64,000 bases of DNA from Psychromonas sp. Urea-02u-13 (GTDB lineage: Bacteria > Pseudomonadota > Gammaproteobacteria > Enterobacterales > Psychromonadaceae): positions 1 to 64,000 of the forward strand of contig NZ_PJBZ01000067.1 in NCBI RefSeq assembly GCF_002835995.1. The letters run 5' to 3'. Below, piece after piece: positions 1 to 9,134 of the stretch (position 1 is the first letter of the stretch; each line of letters opens with the position of its first letter). The notes under the pieces were generated by a model that was not told where the DNA came from, made no database searches, and saw only the letters and a list, made by a program, of their open reading frames with translations. The translations under genes were made by a program, and so were the position numbers.

Positions 1-2265
1 TGGCGTAGGTGTCACTACTGGTGTAGGAGTAACTACTGGTGTAGGAGTAACTACTGGTGTAGGAGTCACTACTGGACCACCTTCACAAGGCACTTCATTC
101 CAGAACCATGATACAGCAGAAGGTGTTTCCCAAGTACCAGGATTGTTTTGAGCTACAAAACAAGAACCACCGTAAGAAACAACATCGCCGTTAGTTACTT
201 TAGTTGTACCTGGAACAAATGGTGTAACACCTGGAACTGGCGTAGGTGTCACTACTGGAGTAGGTGTCACTACTGGCGTAGGTGTCACTACTGGCGTAGG
301 TGTTACTACTGGAGTAGGTGTCACTACTGGCGTAGGTGTTACTACTGGCGTAGGTGTCACTACTGGAGTAGGCGTTACTACTGGAGTAGGCGTTACTACT
401 GGAGTAGGTGTTACTACTGGAGTCGGTGTTACTGGACCAGTCCAATCAGTTGTACCTTGTGGGTTAAGTACAGCTTGGTTCATTGCGTTTAAGATCTCGC
501 CGTTACCGTCGCCATCAATTTCCCATGAGAAGATACCACCAAGGCCTAAACCACGTAGGTAGTCACCTTTAGCAAGTACTGATTGTGGTGTGTCGTATGT
601 TAACAATGTACGACTAATATCATCCCAAATGTAAGAGGCTTTAGCCACGTCATCCCAACCAACGATTGCATTTTGGTTTGCTTCTAAGAATTTAAGTGCA
701 CCACGGTAATCCATGATACCAGCTTCCCATGCCCAAGCGGCTTCGTTTACATCAGTACCACTTCCGCCTAAAGAGCCGTTAAATGGGCTACCTTCAGCTG
801 AATCGATATGAGAACCGATAGAACCGAGTGGGTTACCATCTTCAGCAACAACATCTTGCCATCCACGAGCGTACATTGCAGCACCAACGACTAATTTCTT
901 AGCGGGAACGCCCTGTGCAAGTAATAGTTTTGTTGCGTTATCAAGTGTGTATTCAGGTTTGCCAGCAAATTCACCCGTACCGTCACACTTGTCTGCAGAA
1001 ACGTGTGCGCCACAGTAAATTGCAGTTTGGTGACCTGTATTTGGACCCCAAGCACCGTAGAAATCGTAAGACATCATGAAGATATTGTCCATGTATTGAA
1101 CAGCTTCGCCGTAATCAACATCTTGGATTTTATCGTAACCAACACCGATTGCTGATGTTAGTTCATATTTACGGTTATATTTAACTTCTAGATCATCAAG
1201 CATAACGCGAAGTTCTTGCATCAACGCTACATAAGCTGGACCGTCATTGATTGGGTCACCAAGATCTGCGTTTGGACCGCCACCACCTGGAAATTCCCAG
1301 TCAATATCGATACCGTCGTAGAATTTCCAAGTTTGTAAGAATTCTTTAGTAGAGGCGACAAATACGTCACGATTGGCTTTATCAACAAAACCGTGGAATG
1401 GGTCTGATAATGTCCAACCACCGATTGATGGAAGAATTTTAAGATGTGGATAAGCATTTTTAAGTGCCATTAGGTTACCGTAGTTACCTTTACCAATCTC
1501 TAAAGAACCGACTGCTTTACCATCTAAACGTTTAGCTGGCGCGCCGTATGTAGAGTTAAGTGCCGCCCATGAATCGTGGATAACAACTTCGTAATCCTGT
1601 GAGTCAGAACAGACTGTTTTAAGTAATGCGTGACCTTTAGGGTTTGGCTCTAATAATGATTTGTTATCACCTGTACCGCCACAAATTGGAATGAAGCCGT
1701 AGATGATGTGCGTTAGGTTGTTAGCAGGGATATCGTTAACTTCGAATTTACGACCGTATACACCCCATTCAACAAAGTAAGTACCAACGATTTGGTCTGG
1801 AGATTGTGCATAAGGCGTATTCACTGCGTCAGTTGTCATTTGCAAGTTGCCTAAATGAGAACCGTCAGTATCAGAGATAAGTAGTTGTGTTGTTGCACCA
1901 TCAGTACAACCATCCGCGTTACATAAACGCACAACCATTTCTTTTAAGCCACCCGTTGTGAAAGGGATAACTGCGCTGCCACCTTGGCCAGCACCTTCAA
2001 TAGCCACATCGCCATTGATAAGAACTTGCCAAGAAGTAGCTTTATCGCCAGCCCAAACATTCCAAGCAACAGGTACTTCAACTAGGTCTACACGTGTGTA
2101 AGAAGATTTGTAACCAACCGTTGCGTCAGTGTTGATTGTAACGAAACCAAGATTAGAGTAATCAGCCCAAGCTAATGCGGGTGCTGCAGGTGTTGCAAGA
2201 GCGGATGCACTGATTGATGCTGAAATAGCAAGTGCAAGTGTACTTTTTAATAACATGTTTTTCAT
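1..2265 (-). CDS. chiA: Secreted modular chitinase, GH18 (ChiA type), 3' end outside window
   Basis: Secreted endo-acting chitinase of glycoside hydrolase family 18. The reading frame is open from the ATG at 2265 to base 1 (755 codons), so the C-terminus is missing. Residues 1-24 form a signal peptide ending ASALA. About residues 30-160 match the N-terminal Ig/FnIII-like chitin-binding domain of Serratia ChiA. The catalytic barrel spans about 160-600 and holds the DxxDxDxE motif as D317-G-I-D-I-D-W-E324, with E324 the expected proton donor. Residues about 609-675 are a PVVTPT-repeat linker. Residues about 680-730 resemble a CBM5/12-type chitin-binding module with one Cys pair and the aromatic motif SWFW. 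A second PVVTPT linker follows, so at least one more module probably lies past the edge. GGAG lies upstream of the start. No chitin-uptake gene is visible beside it. Confidence 0.95.
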   Translation of the reverse strand, partial: MKNMLLKSTLALAISASISASALATPAAPALAWADYSNLGFVTINTDATVGYKSSYTRVDLVEVPVAWNVWAGDKATSWQVLINGDVAIEGAGQGGSAVIPFTTGGLKEMVVRLCNADGCTDGATTQLLISDTDGSHLGNLQMTTDAVNTPYAQSPDQIVGTYFVEWGVYGRKFEVNDIPANNLTHIIYGFIPICGGTGDNKSLLEPNPKGHALLKTVCSDSQDYEVVIHDSWAALNSTYGAPAKRLDGKAVGSLEIGKGNYGNLMALKNAYPHLKILPSIGGWTLSDPFHGFVDKANRDVFVASTKEFLQTWKFYDGIDIDWEFPGGGGPNADLGDPINDGPAYVALMQELRVMLDDLEVKYNRKYELTSAIGVGYDKIQDVDYGEAVQYMDNIFMMSYDFYGAWGPNTGHQTAIYCGAHVSADKCDGTGEFAGKPEYTLDNATKLLLAQGVPAKKLVVGAAMYARGWQDVVAEDGNPLGSIGSHIDSAEGSPFNGSLGGSGTDVNEAAWAWEAGIMDYRGALKFLEANQNAIVGWDDVAKASYIWDDISRTLLTYDTPQSVLAKGDYLRGLGLGGIFSWEIDGDGNGEILNAMNQAVLNPQGTTDWTGPVTPTPVVTPTPVVTPTPVVTPTPVVTPTPVVTPTPVVTPTPVVTPTPVVTPTPVVTPTPVVTPTPVPGVTPFVPGTTKVTNGDVVSYGGSCFVAQNNPGTWETPSAVSWFWNEVPCEGGPVVTPTPVVTPTPVVTPTPVVTPTP
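4..75. repeat. 18-bp tandem repeat (second chitinase linker)
   Basis: Four consecutive 18-bp units (4-21, 22-39, 40-57, 58-75), each coding on the minus strand for a six-residue PVVTPT-type unit. They form the linker after the chitin-binding module and may continue beyond base 1. Confidence 0.9.
241..438. repeat. 18-bp tandem repeat (first chitinase linker)
   Basis: Ten near-identical 18-bp units from 241 to 420 plus a degenerate one to 438, coding on the minus strand for a Pro/Thr/Val linker between the catalytic domain and the chitin-binding module. The only variation is at a few bases per unit, so copy number is likely to vary between strains by slippage. Confidence 0.92.
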
Positions 2266-2577
2266 AAAAAACTCCATGATAAATTATTAAAGAGTCCAAT
2301 AAAAACGGGTCGTTTACCCTTCACTAGGTTTTTTATATCACTAGCTAGGGTTTATTTAACAGTTCATTTTTATTAGATATCTTCCGTGATATCGGTGTAC
2401 AGAAACAGATGTACGGATTAAGGCTACTTTTTAAAAGTGCTTGTTGCAACGTAAATAGGTAAGTTTTTTAGATAAGAGAGAGCTTGATCTCATTAATCTG
2501 AGGGTGAATCGAAGAAAACGAAAAGGTGTGCTGTAAGCTAATGTTTATAGGGGTTGACGCGTTTTTTGGGAAAGATA
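2266..2577 (-). promoter_or_regulatory. Non-coding region upstream of the chitinase gene
   Basis: AT-rich stretch of 312 bases between the chitinase start and the aap terminator. It must hold the chitinase promoter. I see a good ribosome-binding site (GGAG, 7 bases before the ATG) and two GATATC hexamers near 2378 and 2390, but no convincing -35/-10 pair and no recognisable operator. Confidence 0.4.
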
Positions 2578-2608
2578 AAGGGTTGGCATTTTAATGCTAA
2601 CCCTTAAA
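2578..2608 (-). terminator. Hairpin terminator of the aap operon
   Basis: Near-perfect 12-bp inverted repeat (AAGGGTTGGCAT / ATGCTAACCCTT) with a 4-base loop, just after the aapP stop. The T-rich tract on the minus strand is weak, so termination efficiency is uncertain. Confidence 0.6.
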
Positions 2609-2621
2609 TTTTGAGTGGCCT

Positions 2622-3368
2622 TTAATGTGACAAAATTTGTTCTAAAAATAGTTTCAAGCGATCCGATTGTGGATTATCAAAAAATTCATTAGGTTCATTT
2701 TCTTCAATCACTTGTCCTGCATCCATAAAGATAACTCGATCCGCCACCTTTTTAGCAAAGCCCATTTCATGGGTTACACAGATCATGGTGATACCTTCAT
2801 CGGCAAGCTCAACCATTACATCTAATACTTCTGATACCATTTCAGGATCAAGCGCTGAGGTGGGTTCATCAAATAACATAATTTCAGGGTTAATACATAA
2901 ACAACGTGCAATCGCGACACGTTGTTGTTGTCCGCCTGAAAGTTGATTTGGGTACTTGTCTGCTTGATCGGAAATTTTCACTCGTTCAAGGTAATACATC
3001 GCTTTTTTGATTGCTTCTTTACGTGGCACTTTATGCACCCAAGTAGGCGCAAGCACTAAGTTTTCTAATACCGATAAATGCGGAAAAAGATTAAAGTGCT
3101 GAAATACCATGCCGACCTGCGCACGAATATGGCGTACAACTTTAACGTCATCAATCAGCTCAGTACCATTAATATTAATACTGCCTTGTTGGAATTTCTC
3201 AAGGTGATTTAGACAACGAATTGTCGTTGATTTACCTGAGCCAGAAGGGCCACAGATAACCACTTTTTCGCCTTTTTTAATATCTAAGTTAACGTCTTTA
3301 AGTACATGGAAATCGCCATACCATTTATTAACGTCTTTCATTGAGATCATAATTTCTTGTTCAGACAT
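2622..3368 (-). CDS. aapP: General L-amino acid ABC transporter, ATP-binding subunit
   Basis: ATPase that drives uptake of polar L-amino acids through the AapQ/AapM channel on the inner face of the cytoplasmic membrane. 248 residues, normal for the family. Visible motifs: Walker [10 protein letters not shown] near residue 40, Q-loop region [10 protein letters not shown], signature LSGGQQQR, Walker B IMLFDEP and switch histidine in VTHEMGFA. It is the last gene of aapJQMP, 12 bases after aapM, and a hairpin terminator follows. PAAT-family ATPases are very alike, so the name rests on its place behind the long AapQ/AapM permeases. Confidence 0.93.
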   Translation of the reverse strand: MSEQEIMISMKDVNKWYGDFHVLKDVNLDIKKGEKVVICGPSGSGKSTTIRCLNHLEKFQQGSININGTELIDDVKVVRHIRAQVGMVFQHFNLFPHLSVLENLVLAPTWVHKVPRKEAIKKAMYYLERVKISDQADKYPNQLSGGQQQRVAIARCLCINPEIMLFDEPTSALDPEMVSEVLDVMVELADEGITMICVTHEMGFAKKVADRVIFMDAGQVIEENEPNEFFDNPQSDRLKLFLEQILSH

Positions 3369-3380
3369 AAGATTTCCTAT

Positions 3381-4460
3381 TTAGTGTTCAGTGTTGAATT
3401 TACGTTCAACAGCTTTTGAATATTGCGACATGCTAAAGCAGATAACCCAGTAGATTAAGGTTACAAATACATAACCTTCAATCTCATAACCTAGCCAGCT
3501 AGTATCACTATTGGTGAGTGTTACCATGGCTAAAATATCAAAGAGGCCAATGATTAGTACTAGGGTTGTGTCTTTGAAAAGTGAGATAAACGACCCCACT
3601 AAGTTAGGAATAGATATTTTTAATGCCTGCGGCAAAATAATTAATATCATGCCTTGCCAATAACCTAATCCTAATGATTTTGCAGCTTCATATTGTCCTT
3701 TCGGGATAGCTTGTAAACCACCACGAACCACTTCTGCAATGTAAGCTGCTTGGAAGAGCGTGATACCGATTAATGCACGTAAAAGTTTATCAAAGTCGAT
3801 GCCATCGCTAAAAAAGAGCGGCAATACAACTGAGGCCATAAATAAGATAGTAATTAATGGCACACCACGAATAAATTCAATAAAACCAACACACAATGTT
3901 TTCACAATAGGCATGTCAGACTGACGGCCTAGTGCTAAAACGATACCCAATGGAAAAGAAGCAATAATACCCACTGCTGCGACCACTAAGGTCAGCATCA
4001 ATCCTCCCCATTTTTCAGTTTCTACTGTTTCAAGGCCAAACCAACCGCCACTAATGAGCAAAAAACAAACCACAGGGTAAAGCAGCATGAAGGCTATTTT
4101 TACTTTAAGGTTGCTTACTAGCTTAAACGAAGCAAGAAAAGCAAAGGTAATAAATAACACCAGATTAGGGCGCCAATGTAATGCTTCTGGATAAAATCCA
4201 TACATAAATTGGTCGAATTTTTCAATAATGAAAATCCATCTTGCCCCTTCTTTGACTATTTCAGCTTGCGTGCCACTCCAAGTTGCATCAAAGATCATCC
4301 AGTTAAGTAAAGGTGGAATAGTGAGGTAAACAAAGTACATACCCACTAATGTTAATAAACTATTTTTAACATCAGGAAATAGGTTTTCTTTTAACCAGAA
4401 AAAAATCCCTTTACTGCTGGACGGGGCTGCTTTTGCTTCTTTAATCGAATAAGTCGCCAT
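3381..4460 (-). CDS. aapM: General L-amino acid ABC transporter, permease AapM
   Basis: Inner-membrane permease subunit of the polar amino-acid uptake system. 359 residues. The first ~30 residues are cytoplasmic, then several N-terminal membrane segments unique to the AapQ/AapM type precede the standard C-terminal BPD_transp_1 domain. The EAA loop that docks the ATPase is visible as EAAKSLGLGYWQGMILIILPQA. Only two bases separate it from aapQ, which implies translational coupling. Confidence 0.92.
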   Translation of the reverse strand: MATYSIKEAKAAPSSSKGIFFWLKENLFPDVKNSLLTLVGMYFVYLTIPPLLNWMIFDATWSGTQAEIVKEGARWIFIIEKFDQFMYGFYPEALHWRPNLVLFITFAFLASFKLVSNLKVKIAFMLLYPVVCFLLISGGWFGLETVETEKWGGLMLTLVVAAVGIIASFPLGIVLALGRQSDMPIVKTLCVGFIEFIRGVPLITILFMASVVLPLFFSDGIDFDKLLRALIGITLFQAAYIAEVVRGGLQAIPKGQYEAAKSLGLGYWQGMILIILPQALKISIPNLVGSFISLFKDTTLVLIIGLFDILAMVTLTNSDTSWLGYEIEGYVFVTLIYWVICFSMSQYSKAVERKFNTEH

Positions 4461-4462
4461 AA

Positions 4463-5650
4463 TTATCTTCCTTTAATTTCCATTTTTGCATTTACCCAAT
4501 TCAATACGAGTGAAATAACAATGCTGATGGTGAGGTAAACTGCCATGGTCATTAAAATAATCTCTATTGCTTGGCCAACTTGATTTAGCGTTGTGCCAGA
4601 AAAGAGCGTCACTACCTCGGGATAACCGATTGCGGTGGCGAGTGATGAGTTTTTAACAAGGTTTAAATACTGGTTAATTACCGGCGGAATAATGACGCGT
4701 AATGCTTGTGGCAAAACCACTTTACGTAGAATAACGTGATCTTTTAAGCCTAACGCTTTAGCCGCTTCTTTTTGCCCAGAAGGTACTGCTTCGATACCCG
4801 CACGAACCGCTTCAGCAATATAAGTGGCTGTATAGATACTCAAGGCAAAAATAAGCGCTAATAGCTCAGGAATGATCGCTAGGCCACCTTTAAAGTTAAA
4901 GCCTTTTAATACCGGGTATTCAGCACTGACGGGTTGGCCACTGATGAAGTAAACCAATAAAGGCGCCGCGATTAAAATAGCAATCGAGACTTTAAAAAGA
5001 GGGAACTCCTCACCAATTAGATCATGACGTTTTTTAGCCCAACGTGCCAAAAAGAACACACCAGCAACGGCAAGAATAAATGCGATTAAAATAAAACCAC
5101 TGCCAGATTCAAAAATAGGCTCAGGGGTTAATAGACCGCGATTGTTTAAAAAGAAGCTATCAAAGTAGGTAAAGCTTTGTCGGGGGCTGGGCAGTGCTGC
5201 CAGAACCACGTTATACCAAAATAGGATTTGTAGCAGAATAGGGATGTTACGAAACGTTTCGATGTAAACCAATGAAAGTTTAGACACTAAAAAGTTTTGT
5301 GATAAACGACCAATACCGATCAGTAGTCCAAGTACTGATGCGACAAACACACCAATCACAGACACTAAAAGTGTATTTAATAGCCCAACGATAAATACAT
5401 CGTAATAGGTTGAACCGCCATCATCGTAATCGATCAATGTTTGGCTAATACCAAAACCAGCCACATCATCTAAAAAAGAAAAACCCGTTGTAATGCCACG
5501 TTTCTCTACATTATCAAACATATTATTAGTGAAATAATAGGCAAGAAAAAGAACAAATAACAATGCACAAACTTGATAAATAATCGCTCGATTTTGTGGA
5601 TTATTTAAAAAGCCATTACTTGAGGGGGCTGGGAGTTGAGTTTTATTCAT
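4463..5650 (-). CDS. aapQ: General L-amino acid ABC transporter, permease AapQ
   Basis: Second membrane subunit of the Aap transporter, 395 residues. It has an N-terminal membrane anchor near residues 27-45 and a large loop or extra membrane segments (about 150-240) that distinguish AapQ from short HisQ/GlnP permeases. The C-terminal ATPase-docking loop reads [22 protein letters not shown]. It forms the channel with AapM. An 8-bp hairpin lies between it and the upstream binding-protein gene, so its transcript level may be lower than that of aapJ. Confidence 0.92.
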   Translation of the reverse strand: MNKTQLPAPSSNGFLNNPQNRAIIYQVCALLFVLFLAYYFTNNMFDNVEKRGITTGFSFLDDVAGFGISQTLIDYDDGGSTYYDVFIVGLLNTLLVSVIGVFVASVLGLLIGIGRLSQNFLVSKLSLVYIETFRNIPILLQILFWYNVVLAALPSPRQSFTYFDSFFLNNRGLLTPEPIFESGSGFILIAFILAVAGVFFLARWAKKRHDLIGEEFPLFKVSIAILIAAPLLVYFISGQPVSAEYPVLKGFNFKGGLAIIPELLALIFALSIYTATYIAEAVRAGIEAVPSGQKEAAKALGLKDHVILRKVVLPQALRVIIPPVINQYLNLVKNSSLATAIGYPEVVTLFSGTTLNQVGQAIEIILMTMAVYLTISIVISLVLNWVNAKMEIKGR

Positions 5651-5679
5651 AATCAGGCCTAGAGAGGGGAGGTGCTTAA

Positions 5680-5698
5680 AAGGGGGCTAGGCCCCCTT
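5680..5698 (-). terminator. Intercistronic hairpin between aapJ and aapQ
   Basis: GC-rich 8-bp stem (AAGGGGGC / GCCCCCTT) with a 3-base loop in the 85-base gap after aapJ. On the minus strand it is followed by TTTTAAG, so it may partly terminate transcription or protect the aapJ 3' end, as is known after binding-protein genes of other ABC operons. Confidence 0.6.
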
Positions 5699-5735
5699 AG
5701 TTCAAAATTTAATTATTCGAAGTTGAATAAGCGAT

Positions 5736-6749
5736 TTATCGAACTGGCATTGAGTACATTAACCCGCCGTTATTCCATAAGTTATTTAGACCACGACTGA
5801 TATTAAGTGGAGAATCTTTACCTACATGTTTGTCAAATGACTCACCGTAGTTACCTACGTTTTTAACAATTTGGTAAGCCCAATCAGCATTAAGTCCTAG
5901 ATTTTCGCCAGCTTTACCTGATACACCTAACAGGCGTTTTACGCTTGGATTGTCAGACTTAAGCATTTTGTCAACATTAGCAGCATTAACGCCTAACTCT
6001 TCAGCTTCAAGTGTTGCATACATGGTCCATTTTACGATGTTAAACCAAGTATCATCACCTTGACGAACAACAGGTCCAAGGGGTTCTTTAGAGATGATTT
6101 CTGGTAATACCATTACCGATTTTGGATCATCCATTTTTAGTTTTAGACCATACAATTGAGATGCATCAGAGGTAACCGCATCACAGCGTCCTTTTTTGAA
6201 ACCATCGATCGTTTGACCTGATGTATCATAAGTAACGGCTTTGTATTCCATTTTATTGGCTTTGAAGTAATCCGTTAAATTAAGTTCAGAGGTTGTACCT
6301 GCTTGAATACAGAACGTTGCGCCATCTAATTCTTTTGCAGAGCTAACACCGAGCTTTTTACTAATTAAGAAACCTTGACCATCGTAATAATTTACGCCAG
6401 CAAAGTTTAAACCAAGTGATGTATCACGTGTTGCAGTCCAAGTTGATGAACGAGCAAGTACATCAATTTCACCACTTTGTAGTGCAGTAAAACGCTCTTT
6501 TGCTGTCAGTGGAATATATTTAACTTTAGAGCCATCGCCTAAAACAGCGCTTGCTACTGCACGACAAAAGTCGACATCAATACCTTTCCAAACACCTTTA
6601 GAATCGGTTGCTGAGAAACCGGGAATACCAGTCGAAACACCACAATTTAGCGTGCCTTTCTTTATTACTTCTGACAAAGTATCTGCGTTTGCAAGGTTTG
6701 GCACTAACGCCGCTAGCCCACATAACAGTGCAATTTTTGTTAGTTTCAT
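5736..6749 (-). CDS. aapJ: General L-amino acid ABC transporter, periplasmic binding protein
   Basis: Periplasmic solute-binding protein that captures L-amino acids and delivers them to AapQ/AapM. 337 residues with a signal peptide (about 1-22, cleavage after NLANA). The family-3 bacterial solute-binding fold follows, with the typical opening LNCGVSTGIPGFS and the motif GVWKGIDVDFCRAVASAVLGD. It is the first gene of the operon and has AAGGA upstream of its ATG. Confidence 0.94.
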   Translation of the reverse strand: MKLTKIALLCGLAALVPNLANADTLSEVIKKGTLNCGVSTGIPGFSATDSKGVWKGIDVDFCRAVASAVLGDGSKVKYIPLTAKERFTALQSGEIDVLARSSTWTATRDTSLGLNFAGVNYYDGQGFLISKKLGVSSAKELDGATFCIQAGTTSELNLTDYFKANKMEYKAVTYDTSGQTIDGFKKGRCDAVTSDASQLYGLKLKMDDPKSVMVLPEIISKEPLGPVVRQGDDTWFNIVKWTMYATLEAEELGVNAANVDKMLKSDNPSVKRLLGVSGKAGENLGLNADWAYQIVKNVGNYGESFDKHVGKDSPLNISRGLNNLWNNGGLMYSMPVR

Positions 6750-7058
6750 CTAAATATTCCTTATCTATAGTTATGTACATGGATTATGCACATGATTCAC
6801 TAGGTCATTTATAGTGTTAAACATATTCGGTTATGAACGACCTAAATAATAGGTAAGCGTGGATAGAATGCGAGGTTGTTATCAAGTTGTTAATGGGATT
6901 CTCGATCCCACTCACAGAATTGTTTGCTAAAACATCGGGTTGTCTGTTTTTTGAGCGCGATTGTTGCGTAAAGTACTCAGTATGTTAACAGGAGGGGATA
7001 TGTCCTATGAGGCTAAAAATCTTTGTTTACTCTATTGCAGGCTGTGGGGGTATCAAAG
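6750..7058. promoter_or_regulatory. Upstream region of aapJ
   Basis: Non-coding. On the minus strand a possible aapJ promoter is TTCATA with TATAAA 18 bases on (about 6807-6836), which is only a fair match. I saw no sigma-54 type GG...GC element. The rest (6850-7058) shows no gene and no clear structure beyond a short GGGAT/ATCCC hairpin near 6897. Confidence 0.3.
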
Positions 7059-7095
7059 AAGTGTTACTCAGGCAGGGGGGATCTGAGTAACACTT
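7059..7095 (-). terminator. 13-bp perfect hairpin, probable terminator of the bat operon
   Basis: Perfect 13-bp inverted repeat (AAGTGTTACTCAG / CTGAGTAACACTT) with an 11-base loop. On the minus strand it is followed by CTTTGATA. It abuts the left end of the repeat element at 7096. It is likely the original terminator of the operon ending in batD, now about 350 bases away because of the insertion. This is an inference. Confidence 0.5.
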
Positions 7096-7443
7096 ATACC
7101 CGTTACTATTCAAGTTGCAAAGTTCAGCAAGTGATGAGGTGAACATATTTTAGGCAGGAAGTTGAAGGTATAACTGGTTCAATCAATACTTCCTAACAAC
7201 GAAGGTGTTTGCCTCATCGCTTGCCCTACGGGTCGCTAGCTCGCTTATTTATGTAACCATGGCAATTCTGCGTTGCAACATTTGATAAGGGCTAGCCATT
7301 AAAGAATGAAAGTATTTTATTTCATTCTTCCGATAGAGAATTAACGCAGTTAATTGCTCGAAAGGTCATCATGCTGCGTCTTGCCTTGCCATAGTTCGAT
7401 AAGAAGCGAGTTATGGCAAGGCACCTTGATTAGTAACGGGTAT
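7096..7443 (+). mobile_element. Non-autonomous repeat element, subfamily 1, copy A
   Basis: 348-bp element with terminal inverted repeats: left ATACCCGTTACTATTCAAGT, right ending TTGATTAGTAACGGGTAT. It carries the core CTTGCCCTACGGG in forward orientation. It codes for nothing convincing. The copy at 33767-34186 is the same element in reverse orientation with about 70 extra internal bases. It lies directly after the batD stop codon. Confidence 0.85.
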
Positions 7444-7448
7444 TTTTA

Positions 7449-9134
7449 TTATTGCGGGTTTATATCCATCGGATTAACGCTAGGTGCTGATTCTTTTATG
7501 GATTCATGTGTTTTTATTAATTCAGCGAGCTTAGTGGCTGTCCACTCACTATTTGCTTTACTGCAGCATTGTTGTAGATGTTGAATCTCATCTTTTAAAT
7601 GTTGTTTATCTGTTTCATTTAATGCTGTTTTATCAGCAAATTGACTGAGACTTTTCACATTTGGATATTGCGTTTGAGCGTAATATAACAAAGCGCTATA
7701 ACAGTGACTGGCGTTGTTGTTAGCAAAGCTATTTTTTAATGTCAGATAATGCTGATTTAACGGAGCAACCTTGGTTTTATGCTGTGTTTTATTATTACTG
7801 GTCAAGCGACGGTATGAAAGATGATAAAAAATCATCAATACGATTATCGCTATTAATAATGCAACGGCAATCTGCCAATAAATAAGTGCACTGTTATCAA
7901 CAATGATGGTTGGCTGTGGTTGCGCTATTTTAGGTTGAATAGTGGGTACGCTACTAACCTGTTGTTTATCTGCCGCTAAAATAGTTAATTCTTGAGCGGG
8001 TAAGATGGCTGTTTCTTGTTGGTTGGTTTGGCTATTAAACCAATTCAGCTTTATTTCTGGCAGCGTTAAAGTACCTACTTGGTCGGCAATGATCGCATGG
8101 CGAATAACACGGATTCCGTAATTCAAACCATTAGATTTAGCTTCCCCTAGCTGGTCTTGATCAGGATAAACACGCAGTGATTTAGGGTAGTTAAGTTTGA
8201 TGTTAGGTAGCTTATCTTTATCAACGGATGCTATTTGTAGGGTAATGCTACGTATGATTGCTTCGCCGACTTTATAGCTTTTTGCTGTTAATAGATTATC
8301 TTCAATTAAACGTAAATCATCACTGACAATCCAGGTGCCTTTGTAATCGTCTGGAATAGCTTGCACGTTAATACTTAAACGCTCTCCACGCACGTTAATG
8401 GGGTCGGAAACGACTCTATTTTGCCACTCACTAACGGCAATCACTTTACGCAGAGAACCGCTTAATAGTGGAGAGTCTATTTCAAATTTACCCGCTTGTG
8501 TGGCGGTCATTTTGTATTGACGGGTAATGGTATTGTAACGAATGCCATTACGCACGGTTTGGCTATTTTTATCTTGTCCAAATACTGCGTTTTCTGCACC
8601 TTCAAAATATGGCGCTTCTAAATCAAGATCATTACTGTTTTTTGAAATGTATAATTTAGTGGTAAAAATAAAAGATTGACCAATATAGACACTGTCTTTA
8701 TCAACATGATTCTCAATGAAAACCACGCTATCTTGATCCTGTGCATTTTGTGTTTTTTGAACCACTTCAGTGACGTTAATCTGAATGGCTTCGGTTGAGA
8801 GGTCGCCAATTTTAAATGCGGGAATGGTTAGTAGGCCGGTTTTATTTGCTTGAAGCCTAACTTGCCATTGTGTATTTTGACTAAAAACCCCATTCACATA
8901 TTCATTACTTTGGCTTTGTGATGGTCGAAATACCGTAAAGTCTTGTTCAAGTGGACGAGTATCAAGTTGGTAGTCATCGTCATTATCATTGACGCTTACG
9001 GTTAAAATAAAGCGATCACCTAATACAACATTCGTATCACTCACCGTTGCAGAGACTTGAACTGCTGAAAAGGCAGGGGAGCTGGTTAATAATGCCACTA
9101 AAAAAAGGCTCAAAAAAGAAAATGTGTTTTTCAT
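7449..9134 (-). CDS. batD: BatD family protein
   Basis: BatD-family protein of the moxR-bat operon, thought to act in the cell envelope together with the VWA proteins BatA and BatB. The biochemical role is not established. 561 residues: signal peptide (about 1-23, ending AFSA), a long stretch of beta-rich Ig-like repeats, one membrane segment at about 420-445 (IYWQIAVALLIAIIVLMIFY), then a ~110-residue cytoplasmic tail. Its ATG overlaps the batBC stop by one base. It is the last gene of the operon and a repeat element follows five bases after its stop. Confidence 0.88.
   Translation of the reverse strand: MKNTFSFLSLFLVALLTSSPAFSAVQVSATVSDTNVVLGDRFILTVSVNDNDDDYQLDTRPLEQDFTVFRPSQSQSNEYVNGVFSQNTQWQVRLQANKTGLLTIPAFKIGDLSTEAIQINVTEVVQKTQNAQDQDSVVFIENHVDKDSVYIGQSFIFTTKLYISKNSNDLDLEAPYFEGAENAVFGQDKNSQTVRNGIRYNTITRQYKMTATQAGKFEIDSPLLSGSLRKVIAVSEWQNRVVSDPINVRGERLSINVQAIPDDYKGTWIVSDDLRLIEDNLLTAKSYKVGEAIIRSITLQIASVDKDKLPNIKLNYPKSLRVYPDQDQLGEAKSNGLNYGIRVIRHAIIADQVGTLTLPEIKLNWFNSQTNQQETAILPAQELTILAADKQQVSSVPTIQPKIAQPQPTIIVDNSALIYWQIAVALLIAIIVLMIFYHLSYRRLTSNNKTQHKTKVAPLNQHYLTLKNSFANNNASHCYSALLYYAQTQYPNVKSLSQFADKTALNETDKQHLKDEIQHLQQCCSKANSEWTATKLAELIKTHESIKESAPSVNPMDINPQ

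Noticed and set aside
148-492. Open frames with Trp/Tyr/Arg-rich or Ser-rich repeats over the chitinase linker
   Set aside because: They are other-frame readings of the 18-bp repeats; the true frame is the minus-strand chitinase frame that stays open to base 1.
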